Positions 7,542-15,875 of a stretch of DNA of 64,000 nt are shown piece after piece; position 1 is the stretch's first letter, and every line of letters starts with the position of its first letter. Source of the stretch: JAWMQL01 sp033283165 (GTDB taxonomy: Bacteria > Pseudomonadota > Gammaproteobacteria > Pseudomonadales > Halieaceae); assembly GCA_033283165.1 (NCBI GenBank), contig JAWMQL010000004.1:372001-436000 (forward strand), read 5' to 3'. A program made the translations under genes and the position numbers. Under the pieces are notes generated by a model. The model was not told the origin of the DNA. It made no database searches and saw only the letters and a list, made by a program, of their open reading frames with translations.

Positions 7542-9140
7542 GTGTCACGAGATAGCGGACGGTACCCAAAACCGGCAGAGGCCACCGCGGCAGAGGGCTG
7601 GAGCCTGGAACGGCTGACGCCCCCCAGCCGCCTGTACGGCGCCAACGGCCTGCGCACTGGTGCCGACGGTCGAATCTACGTGGCCCAGGTGCCGGGCAGC
7701 CAGGTCAGCGCCATCGATGTCGACAGCGGCGAGATCGAGGTCATCAGCCCCAGGGGTGGACGCATCGTGGCGCCGGACGACCTGGCCTTCGATGAGCATG
7801 GCAATCTGTATGCCACCGAGATCACGGAGGGCCGGGTGAGCGTACTCAAGCCCAACGGCGACTACCACGTGGTGCACGGCGACATGCCCTGCGCCAACCC
7901 GATCACGGTTCACCACGGACACCTGTATGCCGGCGAATGCCGCCCGGGCGGGCGTATCCTGGAACTGGACCTGGATGGCGGCGCGCCGCGGGTGATCCTG
8001 GAGGACGTGCCCATGCCCAACGCCTTCGAGGTGGGCCCGGATGGCAAGCTGTATTTCCCGGTCATGGGGGCCAACGAGATCTGGCGGGTGGACCTGGCGG
8101 GTGGTGCACCGGAGGTGGTGGCCACGGGGCTGGGAGTGCCCGACTCGGTCAAGTTCGACGCCCAGGGCTTTATCATCTCAACCCAGGTGGCCAGCGGTCA
8201 GGTACTGCGCATCGATCCCGCCACCGGCGACAAGACCGTCCTCGCGACCATCGCGCCGGGGCTGGACAACTGCACCTTCGTCGACGGGCGACTGTTCGTT
8301 TCCAGTATCAGCGGCCAGGTCAACGAGATACTGGCGTCGGGCGAGGTGCGGCCGCTGGTGCCGGACGGTCTGCAGTGGCCCATGGGGCTAGCGCTGGGAT
8401 TCGATGGCGAACTGTTTGTCGCGGACGGGGGCTTCACTTACAGCCTGGCTCCCGGCGGCGAGTTGCAGATGCTTGGCATGCTGTTCACCCCGGGGTTCCC
8501 GGGCTTTACCCGGGGGGTGGTCGCCGCAGCCCCGGGAGAGTGGCTGGTGAGCACCGCTAACGGCGATGTGGCGCGATTCCGGCCGGCGCAGCAGGAGAGC
8601 GAGTCCCTCGCGAGCGGTTTCGACCGCCTGATGGGGATTGCCGTGGCGCCGGGAGACAAGGTGCTCGTGGCTGAATACGGCACGGGCCGCCTGCTGGCGA
8701 TTGGCGATGGCAAGGTGCAGCAGGTTGCCGAGGGCCTGGCGGAACCCACCGGTGTGGCGGTGGCAGAGGACGGAACCTGCTTCGTTGCCGAATCCGCGGG
8801 CGGGTGCATCGTTGAGGTAGCACCCGGCGGTACGGTGAACACGGTGCTTGACGGCCTGGTGGAACCCCACGGGCTGGCCGTGGCCGATGGCGCGCTGTAT
8901 GTGGTGGACGTGGGCAGCAAGGCCCTGCAGCGGCTGGACCTTGCCAGCGGCGCGGTTCGAACTCTGGCGGAGAACCTGCCTGTGGGTGCACCACCTGGCG
9001 TGGTGGCGCCAACCCTGAACGCGATCGGCGAACTCGCCGGGCCGATGACCTCGTTTGCCGGTGTCGCTGTGGGTGCCGATGGCGCTCTCTATCTCTCTGG
9101 CGACGGGGAAGGCAGCGTCCTCGCACTGCGCCCGGAATAG
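7542..9140 (+). CDS. NHL/SMP-30-like beta-propeller protein
   Basis: About 532 residues made of repeated blades of the type 'DGxLYVAD..', as in NHL-repeat, SMP-30/gluconolactonase and strictosidine-synthase-like proteins. The repeated segments (for example FDEHGNLYATE, GPDGKLYFPV, GFDGELFVAD) are spread over the whole length, enough for one or two propellers. No signal peptide is seen, so it is probably cytoplasmic. The GTG at 7542 is preferred because GAGG lies nine bases before it; an in-frame TTG at 7521 would add seven residues. Lying next to a Rieske oxygenase and a Baeyer-Villiger enzyme, a lactone- or ester-hydrolysing role is plausible but unproven; a scaffold or binding role is also possible. 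Confidence 0.8.
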   Translation: MSRDSGRYPKPAEATAAEGWSLERLTPPSRLYGANGLRTGADGRIYVAQVPGSQVSAIDVDSGEIEVISPRGGRIVAPDDLAFDEHGNLYATEITEGRVSVLKPNGDYHVVHGDMPCANPITVHHGHLYAGECRPGGRILELDLDGGAPRVILEDVPMPNAFEVGPDGKLYFPVMGANEIWRVDLAGGAPEVVATGLGVPDSVKFDAQGFIISTQVASGQVLRIDPATGDKTVLATIAPGLDNCTFVDGRLFVSSISGQVNEILASGEVRPLVPDGLQWPMGLALGFDGELFVADGGFTYSLAPGGELQMLGMLFTPGFPGFTRGVVAAAPGEWLVSTANGDVARFRPAQQESESLASGFDRLMGIAVAPGDKVLVAEYGTGRLLAIGDGKVQQVAEGLAEPTGVAVAEDGTCFVAESAGGCIVEVAPGGTVNTVLDGLVEPHGLAVADGALYVVDVGSKALQRLDLASGAVRTLAENLPVGAPPGVVAPTLNAIGELAGPMTSFAGVAVGADGALYLSGDGEGSVLALRPE

Positions 9141-9220
9141 TGCGTTGCCTCAGGTTCTGTGTATCAGGTCATTGAATTCACACCGGTTCCGACGTCGTCT
9201 CCGGACATCGGGCTCGCTGC

Positions 9221-9769
9221 TCACTTTTTAATTGAGGTATAGACCAACTCGTCCAGCATGTCAGCAAACTGTTCGACAGTGAACTTATTTGCGGGTTGTG
9301 CCAACCACCAGGACAACGCTTCGAGTTGTACGCTCACTGTACTGATGACAATCAGCTCAACCGGAATCTTTGTCTTTTTTGGTACTCGTTTCATCGCGGG
9401 TTGCATGCAGAGGCGCAATAACTCTGCTTTTACCGTTCCCGCCGCGCCACCATTTAACAGGGCAGACCAGAGTTTTCGATTGTCGTTCACGAAGTTACAC
9501 AGGGTCAGGTGGACTGCGTGCCGGTCATCGGTTTCAACCACGGGCAAGCACAGGGTAACCAAACGTTCGGATTGTTCAGCGGCAATTTCCTCCAGTAGTG
9601 AGTCCTTAGACGGGTGGTGGCGAAAGAACGTCGTGTAATGTACCCCTGCGGCCGCACAGATCTGACGAATGGTTATTTCTTCCAGTGCATGACTTTTCAG
9701 CAGGTCGAGGAAAGCATCGTGCAAAGCAAGTCTGCTTCGAATCGTGCGCGGATCTTCCCTGCTTGACAT
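9221..9769 (-). CDS. TetR-family transcriptional regulator
   Basis: A 182-residue regulator with an N-terminal helix-turn-helix (ITIRQICAAAGVHYTTFFRH, about 34-53) and a C-terminal ligand-binding region of about 120 residues with no family assignment visible. It faces away from the TonB receptor gene at 9974. A 21-bp near-perfect palindrome lies 18 bases upstream of its start, and almost the same 21 bp lies in front of the SDR-P450 operon at 12412. It therefore probably represses itself and that operon, with a substrate or intermediate as inducer. The receptor gene between them may also be under its control. Confidence 0.88.
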   Translation of the reverse strand: MSSREDPRTIRSRLALHDAFLDLLKSHALEEITIRQICAAAGVHYTTFFRHHPSKDSLLEEIAAEQSERLVTLCLPVVETDDRHAVHLTLCNFVNDNRKLWSALLNGGAAGTVKAELLRLCMQPAMKRVPKKTKIPVELIVISTVSVQLEALSWWLAQPANKFTVEQFADMLDELVYTSIKK

Positions 9770-9786
9770 AATTTCACCCTTGTGTC

Positions 9787-9807
9787 TATGCTACACAGTG
9801 TAGCATA
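9787..9807. promoter_or_regulatory. TetR operator, TATGCTACAC-A-GTGTAGCATA
   Basis: A perfect 10-bp inverted repeat with a single central base, placed between the TetR gene and the TonB receptor gene. Nineteen of 21 bases match the site at 12350. The position just upstream of the regulator start is typical of autorepression. Confidence 0.75.
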
Positions 9808-9973
9808 ATGAAGGCCGATCAGTGCCACCGACTCTTGGTAGGTCGCACCGTGAGTCGACCTGATGGTGCATTGATTGATATCTGCGTCCACTTAATAGTT
9901 CCGTTCCTTCGAGCAACTGGAGCGAGAGAACAGAAAATAACACCACGGATAAGTATAAGAGAGGTAGTACGCA

Positions 9974-12142
9974 ATGAAACACCCTCGTCTGTATGGCTCG
10001 GTCGGCTTAGCGCTGGTACAAGCACTTGCCGTTGTTCCGGCGGCGAAAGCACAGCTGGAAGAAGTCATTGTCACGGCGGAGCGGCGCGAAGCGTCCCTGC
10101 AGGATACCGATATCGCCATGTCGGTATTTTCAAGCCGAAGTATAGAGGAACAGGGTATCCAGACCTATCTCGACCTGTCCGCGCTGGCGCCCAACGTATT
10201 GATACACGAGATGCCGGGCAAGGCCGGTGGCGCCATCGCCATTCGCGGGTTCAAGAACGCCGAGACATTCGCCACCTTCGAACCCAAGGTGGCGCTATAC
10301 CTGGATGGCGTCCTGCTCGCCAAGGGTGCCGGTTCAGTGTTCGATGTGCTGGACCTGGAGCGGGTGGAAATACTGCGCGGCCCCCAGGGCACACTTTACG
10401 GGCGCAATACGGTAGGCGGCGCGGTTAACTTCATCACCAGGAAACCCAGCACCGAGGGGTTCTCCGGCAAACTCAGCGCCACCCTGGGCGATTACGACCA
10501 GCAGGACTTCAAGGGTACGGTCAACGTCCCGTTGGGCGACACGCTGGCTTTCAAGGCAAGCCTGGGCTCCCTGAAACGCGACGGCTTCTGGAAGAACCGC
10601 CTCGAGAATAACAAAACCCTGGGAGACAAGGACCGTGAAGTCGCCCACCTGCAGCTGATGTGGGAGCCCAGCGACAGCCTTAATTTCCTCTACTCCTATG
10701 ACAAGACCGATATAGACGAGGGCTTCTACCCGGCTGCGACGGTCAATTACGGTCCGTTGGCGCCACAGCTCGCGCCGTGGGTGCAGGACGGCACCGAGGA
10801 CCGCTTTTTCGATGCCCTGGGCACCTTCACTGAGGCCGATATTGAGGGCCACGGTTTTACCGTGAACTGGAAAATCAGCGACAGCCTGACGCTGGTGTCC
10901 ATCACCGGTCTGCGCGAGTTCCAGGTTGACAGTTTCCAGGATTCTGATGCCACCCCCTTGCTCCAGGGGCATACCTTCTCCGGCGACGACTATGAGAACC
11001 TGACCCAGGAACTTCGCCTGGTGGGCGAGGCCTTTGACTCCGAACTGGAGTACGTGGTGGGTGCCTTCTACATGGACGAGGATATCAAGGACACATACCA
11101 GAATCTCGAGAGTGTCGCCTACGGCCTCTCCATCAACTCAGGGGCCAAGGCCAAGAACGAGGTTTGGGCGGTATTCGGTGAGGGCACCTACAGCCTGACC
11201 GAAAAACTCGATCTGACCCTCGGATTGCGCTACACGGAAGAAGACCGGTCCATGACGAACATGCAGATCCTCGAAGTACTAGGCGGCGGGGCGGTTGTTT
11301 CGGAGGCAATTAACCAGGATGCCCAGCAGGACTACGACGATTTGTCGGGCACGATCAGCGTGAGCTACAACTGGACCCACGACCTTATGACTTACTTCAA
11401 GGTGTCCAAAGGCTACGCGAGCGGGGGCTTTAACGCGCGGCAGGCAAACCCTATGCTTTTCTATCCGGGTTACGACGAAGAGACTGTCTACACCTACGAA
11501 CTGGGCTGGAAAACCACCTGGCTGGACAACCGCCTGCTGTTCAACGGCGCCCTGTTCTACAACGACTACAGCGACCTGCAGGTCAACCAGTTGACCGAAA
11601 CCGGCTCCAATAATATCGACAACGCCGGGGATGCCGATATCACCGGCCTCGAAGTCGAGGTCACCGCGGTCATCACCGATAGCTTTGAAGTCGGCGGCGG
11701 TTACGGCTACCTGGACCCGGAGTACAAGACCTATATCAACAGCCAGGGACAGGACCTGAGCAACAACCACTGGGCCCACGCGCCGGAAAATACCTTCAAC
11801 TTCTACGCTCGCTACAAGGTCGAGGATGTGTTCGGTGGCGACCTGGTGATGCGCGTGGATTACAGCTGGATTGACGACTATTTCCTGCTCACCGCTAATG
11901 GGCCCGACCTGGTCGATGGTAACGTCGCACCGAGCTACGAGACCATTAACGCGCGGATCGCGCTGAACGAAGTGCCCGGACCGGGCGGCACCCGCATGAC
12001 CATCGCAGCCTGGGGCAAGAATCTGGGCGACGAACTCTGGTACAACAGCGGCTTCGACGTCAGTGATGGCCCGCTCGGCTTCGTAGGGAAGACCCCCTCG
12101 GCGCCGAGAACTTACGGCGTTGATATCATCCTGGATTTCTGA
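9974..12142 (+). CDS. TonB-dependent outer-membrane receptor
   Basis: A 722-residue receptor for energy-driven uptake of a substrate across the outer membrane. The signal peptide ends at AKA-Q near residue 26. A TonB-box-like segment (EEVIVTAERR) follows, then the plug domain with IRGF and RGPQGTLYGRNTVGG, and a beta-barrel ending in a terminal Phe (ILDF). The sequence is of the CirA/FyuA-like type common in sphingomonads and marine gammaproteobacteria for steroid, terpenoid or aromatic uptake rather than siderophores. It lies between a TetR gene and the P450 operon, suggesting it imports that operon's substrate. A terminator-like hairpin follows the stop. Confidence 0.93.
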   Translation: MKHPRLYGSVGLALVQALAVVPAAKAQLEEVIVTAERREASLQDTDIAMSVFSSRSIEEQGIQTYLDLSALAPNVLIHEMPGKAGGAIAIRGFKNAETFATFEPKVALYLDGVLLAKGAGSVFDVLDLERVEILRGPQGTLYGRNTVGGAVNFITRKPSTEGFSGKLSATLGDYDQQDFKGTVNVPLGDTLAFKASLGSLKRDGFWKNRLENNKTLGDKDREVAHLQLMWEPSDSLNFLYSYDKTDIDEGFYPAATVNYGPLAPQLAPWVQDGTEDRFFDALGTFTEADIEGHGFTVNWKISDSLTLVSITGLREFQVDSFQDSDATPLLQGHTFSGDDYENLTQELRLVGEAFDSELEYVVGAFYMDEDIKDTYQNLESVAYGLSINSGAKAKNEVWAVFGEGTYSLTEKLDLTLGLRYTEEDRSMTNMQILEVLGGGAVVSEAINQDAQQDYDDLSGTISVSYNWTHDLMTYFKVSKGYASGGFNARQANPMLFYPGYDEETVYTYELGWKTTWLDNRLLFNGALFYNDYSDLQVNQLTETGSNNIDNAGDADITGLEVEVTAVITDSFEVGGGYGYLDPEYKTYINSQGQDLSNNHWAHAPENTFNFYARYKVEDVFGGDLVMRVDYSWIDDYFLLTANGPDLVDGNVAPSYETINARIALNEVPGPGGTRMTIAAWGKNLGDELWYNSGFDVSDGPLGFVGKTPSAPRTYGVDIILDF

Positions 12143-12167
12143 CCGCGGCGATTGTCTTACCCACGAA

Positions 12168-12198
12168 GCCCCGCTTTCACTGGAGGGCGGGGGTTTTG
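12168..12198 (+). terminator. Putative rho-independent terminator after TonB receptor gene
   Basis: GCCCCGC and GCGGGG(G) form a GC-rich stem around a 12-base loop, followed by a short run GTTTT. It lies 26 bases after the receptor stop. The T-run is short, so termination strength is uncertain. Confidence 0.5.
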
Positions 12199-12349
12199 GG
12201 GCCAGCAGTACTGTAAAGCTTCCCGCATTGGCGGTCTCAAACGCGGGCCACAACCTGGGCCACCAGCCGAACCTGGCCCCCAACCAGGGTTTATCTACGC
12301 CGAATCGTGCCCGGACCGTCCGTGCTTGACTCAAATTATTCTCTCCATC

Positions 12350-12370
12350 TATGCTACACTGTATAGCATA
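12350..12370. promoter_or_regulatory. TetR operator copy before SDR-P450 operon
   Basis: TATGCTACAC-T-GTATAGCATA is a near-perfect inverted repeat and differs from the site at 9787 at only two of 21 positions. It ends 41 bases before the SDR start and overlaps the likely promoter. Confidence 0.72.
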
Positions 12371-12411
12371 GAAGGTATAAGCAGCTGGAGGCTTCGCCAG
12401 AGCGAAGTAGT

Positions 12412-13182
12412 ATGATCATGGAAACTCTTGAAGGGAAAACTGCCCTGGTTACCGGAGGCTCTCGGGGGCTTGGGCGTGCGATGGCGGTGGACTTCGCGAA
12501 GCAGGGTGCCCTGGTTGCTATTAACTACGCACGTAATGACGAGGCTGCACTTGAAACATTGAAGATGATTGAAGCCGAGGGCGGGAAAGCTTTCCTGATA
12601 AAGGGTCCCCAGGTGAGTCTCGAATCGGCGGAAGAACTGAAGTCCAGGCTGGATGCTGAATTGACCGAACGTACCGGCTGTCCCGAGCTTGATATTCTCG
12701 TCAACAATGCTGGTGGCGGCCCCGTGGCCAATATCGATGAAACGACGACTGAAATCTTCGAGCAGATTGTCTCGGACAATATGCGCGGGCCCTTCTATGT
12801 GACCAAAGTGCTGAAGCCACGCTTGCGCGACAATGGCCGGGTTATTTTCTTCAGTTCCCTTGGGGCCCGGCATTCACGGCCCAATTTCGTGGTTTACGCG
12901 ATGTGCAAGTCAGCGATAGAAACCCTGACGTCTGTGATGGCCAAGGAACTCGGTCACCGGGGTATAACAGTGAATTGCATTATGCCGGGGCTGATTGCCT
13001 CGGATGCCAACGCGGAGTTGCGTGCAGATCCTGTCGCAAGAAAGCACTTTGAAGACAATGTTCTATTGGGCCGGCTTGGAGAACCCTCCGACCTGGCCGG
13101 TGTCGCCTCGTCTCTCGTATCTCAGCAGATGAGTTATGTTACAGGTCAGGTTATTGAGGTAAGTGGGGGGCTGTTCTTTTAG
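12412..13182 (+). CDS. Short-chain dehydrogenase/reductase
   Basis: A 256-residue classical SDR. The cofactor motif TGGSRGLG starts at residue 14, NNAGGG follows near 100, and the active-site Tyr-Lys is in YAMCK. It would oxidise an alcohol or reduce a ketone with NAD(P). Two start codons (12412 and 12418) lie in frame and neither has a good ribosome site. It is the first gene of SDR-P450-SDR-SnoaL-TesB and sits directly behind the TetR operator, so expression is likely induced by the pathway substrate. Confidence 0.9.
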   Translation: MIMETLEGKTALVTGGSRGLGRAMAVDFAKQGALVAINYARNDEAALETLKMIEAEGGKAFLIKGPQVSLESAEELKSRLDAELTERTGCPELDILVNNAGGGPVANIDETTTEIFEQIVSDNMRGPFYVTKVLKPRLRDNGRVIFFSSLGARHSRPNFVVYAMCKSAIETLTSVMAKELGHRGITVNCIMPGLIASDANAELRADPVARKHFEDNVLLGRLGEPSDLAGVASSLVSQQMSYVTGQVIEVSGGLFF

Positions 13183-13255
13183 CGTCCGTTATCAATTGGC
13201 TCCGATAGCTACCGACCCTGCCGTTATCGGCGCCAATAACAAGCGAGCATGAATT

Positions 13256-14530
13256 ATGGCACAGCAGAATATTGAAGACCGAGATTACTTTACTGATGAT
13301 GAGATCCTGAAAGAGCCTCACGAGTACTTCCGCCAATGCCTTGCCCGGTCACCGGTGTATGACGTTCCGGGCAGAGACTACATGATGGTCACGGGGTTTC
13401 GCGAGTGTATCGAAGTGGTTAGGAATACCGAGGACTTTTCCTCGATCTTCTGTTTCTCGCCCTACGGCGCCGGTTTGCCGCTGCCATTCGAGCCCGAGGG
13501 CGACGATATCTCGGCGCAGATCGAGTCGTGCCGCACTCCGGATGACCTGCTGGTGAGTTATGATGGCGCCTTCCACTCGGCCAACCGGTCGATTCTGAAC
13601 AAGCTGTTCACACCTGCACGTCTGAAGGCGAATGAAGCTTTTATGCGGGAACAGGCGGACAAGCTTCTGGCAGAGCTGGTTCCCAGGGGAGGGTGCGAGG
13701 TTATCAACGACTTCGCCCTGCCCTTCGCCACGGGCGTCATCGCAGATCTCCTGGGTATCCCCGATAGGGACCGGGGGTTGTTCATGGAGGCGATTGCGGA
13801 ATCGCCCCCGATCGGTTCGAAGGTCGATCCGGATGATGTGAAAACGCTCGTGCCGCATTTTGACTATATGTCGGAGTTCTTCGAGCGTTATATAAGGGAG
13901 CGAAGGGCTAATCCCACACCTGATGTGTTACACGAATTGGCTACCGCGAAATATCCCGACGGCTCGACGCCGGAGCTGATGGAAATTGTGAAGCTCGCCA
14001 TGTTCATGTTTGTCGGTGGACGTGGCAGTAGTTCGAAGTTTCTTGCAACCTGTCTTTACTTTCTCGCGGATTTAACCGAAGTTCAGCGGCAGTTGCGGCG
14101 GGACAGTAAACTTGTCCCGGCGTTTATTGAAGAAGTTTTGCGGCTGCAGGGAACCACCAAGGCGACCTTCAGGCTGGCGCGTAGAAATACCACCATCGGG
14201 GATGTTGAAGTTCCAGCGGGAACGAAGGTCGTAGTCGCCTTCGAGGCAGCCAATCGCGATCCGCGACAGTGGGAAAATTCCGATGAGTTCCAATTGAATC
14301 GCCCCGGGGTTCGCCAGCATGTGGCCTTCGGTCGGGGAGTGCACACCTGTGCCGGCGCTCCACTGGCCCGAATAGAAGCCAGTGTCGTTATCGAGCGATT
14401 TTTCGAATGTTGTTCCGATATTGCACTGGATGAAAAAAAGCATGGAGAACCAGGCAATCGAATTATGCGGTTTGAGCCCAGTTACATCGCTCGAGGACTC
14501 TCGGACGTGCACTTGCTGTTTACACCGTGA
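13256..14530 (+). CDS. Cytochrome P450 with atypical I-helix
   Basis: A 424-residue soluble bacterial P450. The haem-binding motif FGRGVHTCAG places the thiolate at Cys365, and the K-helix ExxR is Glu293-Arg296. The I-helix reads FVGGRGSSSKFL, which aligns with P450cam LVGGLDTVVNFL. The conserved acid is therefore Gly257 and the conserved Thr is Ser258. Loss of the acid affects proton delivery for oxygen activation and is found in peroxygenase-like or otherwise unusual P450s. It lies 73 bases after the SDR and 43 before the next SDR. Redox partners are not encoded nearby. Confidence 0.92.
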   Translation: MAQQNIEDRDYFTDDEILKEPHEYFRQCLARSPVYDVPGRDYMMVTGFRECIEVVRNTEDFSSIFCFSPYGAGLPLPFEPEGDDISAQIESCRTPDDLLVSYDGAFHSANRSILNKLFTPARLKANEAFMREQADKLLAELVPRGGCEVINDFALPFATGVIADLLGIPDRDRGLFMEAIAESPPIGSKVDPDDVKTLVPHFDYMSEFFERYIRERRANPTPDVLHELATAKYPDGSTPELMEIVKLAMFMFVGGRGSSSKFLATCLYFLADLTEVQRQLRRDSKLVPAFIEEVLRLQGTTKATFRLARRNTTIGDVEVPAGTKVVVAFEAANRDPRQWENSDEFQLNRPGVRQHVAFGRGVHTCAGAPLARIEASVVIERFFECCSDIALDEKKHGEPGNRIMRFEPSYIARGLSDVHLLFTP

Positions 14531-14573
14531 TACCAGTAAGTGATCTGTATTGAACAAGAATGGAGGCGAATCC

Positions 14574-15338
14574 ATGAGACGGCTGGAAGGTAGTGTGATT
14601 TTCGTCGCCGGCGCGGGCGGTATTGGAGAAGGCCTGGCAAGGCGGTATGCGGAGGAGGGTGCCCAGGTGGTGCTCGGTGACATCAACCTTCCCGCGGCAG
14701 AGCAAGTAGTCCGGGAGATCAACGATTCCGGCTACGCCGCCAGGAGCATTCACCTCGATGGATCCGATGAGGATTCAGTGAGTGCAGCCATCAAGTTTTG
14801 CGACGAGACCCTGGGAGGCCTTGACGGATTACATATAAACTTCGCTTCTCTGGCCGATAGCAATCGCGAACAAGGCATTCTCGAACTCCCTCTCGATATT
14901 TATGATGAGACCCAGCGCGTGAATGTAAGGGGCTTTTATCTCTGCACCCGTGCCGCACTGCCAATTCTGATAGCCGGTGGTGGCGGGTCTATCGTGTATA
15001 CCAGCTCTATCGGTGCCTATACCGGTGGCGCGGCTCAGGTGGCCTACTCGATGAGCAAAGCTGCGGGCCATGCACTAATGCGTCACGTTGCGACCCGTTA
15101 CGGCCCGGATGGTGTAAGAGCCAACACAATCGCACCGGGCCTTATTCTGCACCCGGCGGCCGAAGCGGAAATATCAGAGGAACTCCTGGAGATGTGTTGT
15201 TCGCGCTCCAGTATCAAGGGCCGGACCGGGCGGCCAACTGACATTGCCGCACTCGGGGCGCTCCTCATGTCAGACGAAGGAAGTTATATCACCGGCCAGG
15301 TTTTTTGTGTCGACGGCGGCACAACGATGCGAGCCTGA
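14574..15338 (+). CDS. Short-chain dehydrogenase/reductase
   Basis: A 254-residue SDR with the nucleotide-binding GAGGIGEG near the N terminus and the active-site YSMSK preceded by TSSIGAY. The ATG at 14574 is chosen because GGAGG lies just upstream; a TTG 24 bases earlier is also in frame. It follows the P450 gene and probably oxidises the hydroxyl group the P450 introduces. The C-terminal pattern ITGQVFCVDGGTTMRA is typical of 3-oxoacyl reductase-like SDRs. Confidence 0.9.
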   Translation: MRRLEGSVIFVAGAGGIGEGLARRYAEEGAQVVLGDINLPAAEQVVREINDSGYAARSIHLDGSDEDSVSAAIKFCDETLGGLDGLHINFASLADSNREQGILELPLDIYDETQRVNVRGFYLCTRAALPILIAGGGGSIVYTSSIGAYTGGAAQVAYSMSKAAGHALMRHVATRYGPDGVRANTIAPGLILHPAAEAEISEELLEMCCSRSSIKGRTGRPTDIAALGALLMSDEGSYITGQVFCVDGGTTMRA

Positions 15339-15416
15339 TTGTCAGCGTTGTTTTGGAGATTCATGAGCCCGCCAGGACAGATATATTTAGATGCAAATGA
15401 ACAGGAGAATATACAA

Positions 15417-15875
15417 ATGACTGATTCCCAGGAACGCTCCTCCCGACTGATAAAAATCGTTCGTCACTGGGCGGATATATACGAGGAGATCTGTATTACC
15501 TCCCAGGAGCGCAAAATCACTGCCGCTGACTTCGACCCGATCGCGGAACTGATCGCAACCGATGTTTTCACGCGGATAGGCGTTTTCAAGGATGAGGCGG
15601 ACTGGCCCCTGTGCCTGGAAAAGTATGTGCAATTTGCAGGAACTTCCCTATGGACCGGGAAATTGCGCTTTATTAACGCGGTAGAAAATATCGTGTTCCA
15701 GGAACTGGAGGAGACCATCACCCGTCCCCACGGCGAAAACGTTATCTATACGATGTCTGTCTTCGAGTTTAATGATGACGACAAGGTAACCGCGCTAAGG
15801 GTCTATATGCAGCAGGAGCAGGACGTTGAAAATGTGTTGATTCTGGGCACCGAGAATACAAGTGATTCAGCCTGA
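15417..15875 (+). CDS. SnoaL/NTF2-like protein
   Basis: A 152-residue single-domain protein with the size and alternating helix-strand pattern of the SnoaL/NTF2-like fold. That fold includes ketosteroid isomerases, polyketide cyclases and dehydratases. No catalytic pair can be named with certainty. The ATG at 15417 has AGGAG ten bases upstream; earlier in-frame starts at 15339 and 15363 lack this. The stop overlaps the start of the thioesterase gene by 14 bases, so the two are probably translationally coupled. An isomerase or hydratase step on the P450 product is a guess. Confidence 0.7.
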   Translation: MTDSQERSSRLIKIVRHWADIYEEICITSQERKITAADFDPIAELIATDVFTRIGVFKDEADWPLCLEKYVQFAGTSLWTGKLRFINAVENIVFQELEETITRPHGENVIYTMSVFEFNDDDKVTALRVYMQQEQDVENVLILGTENTSDSA

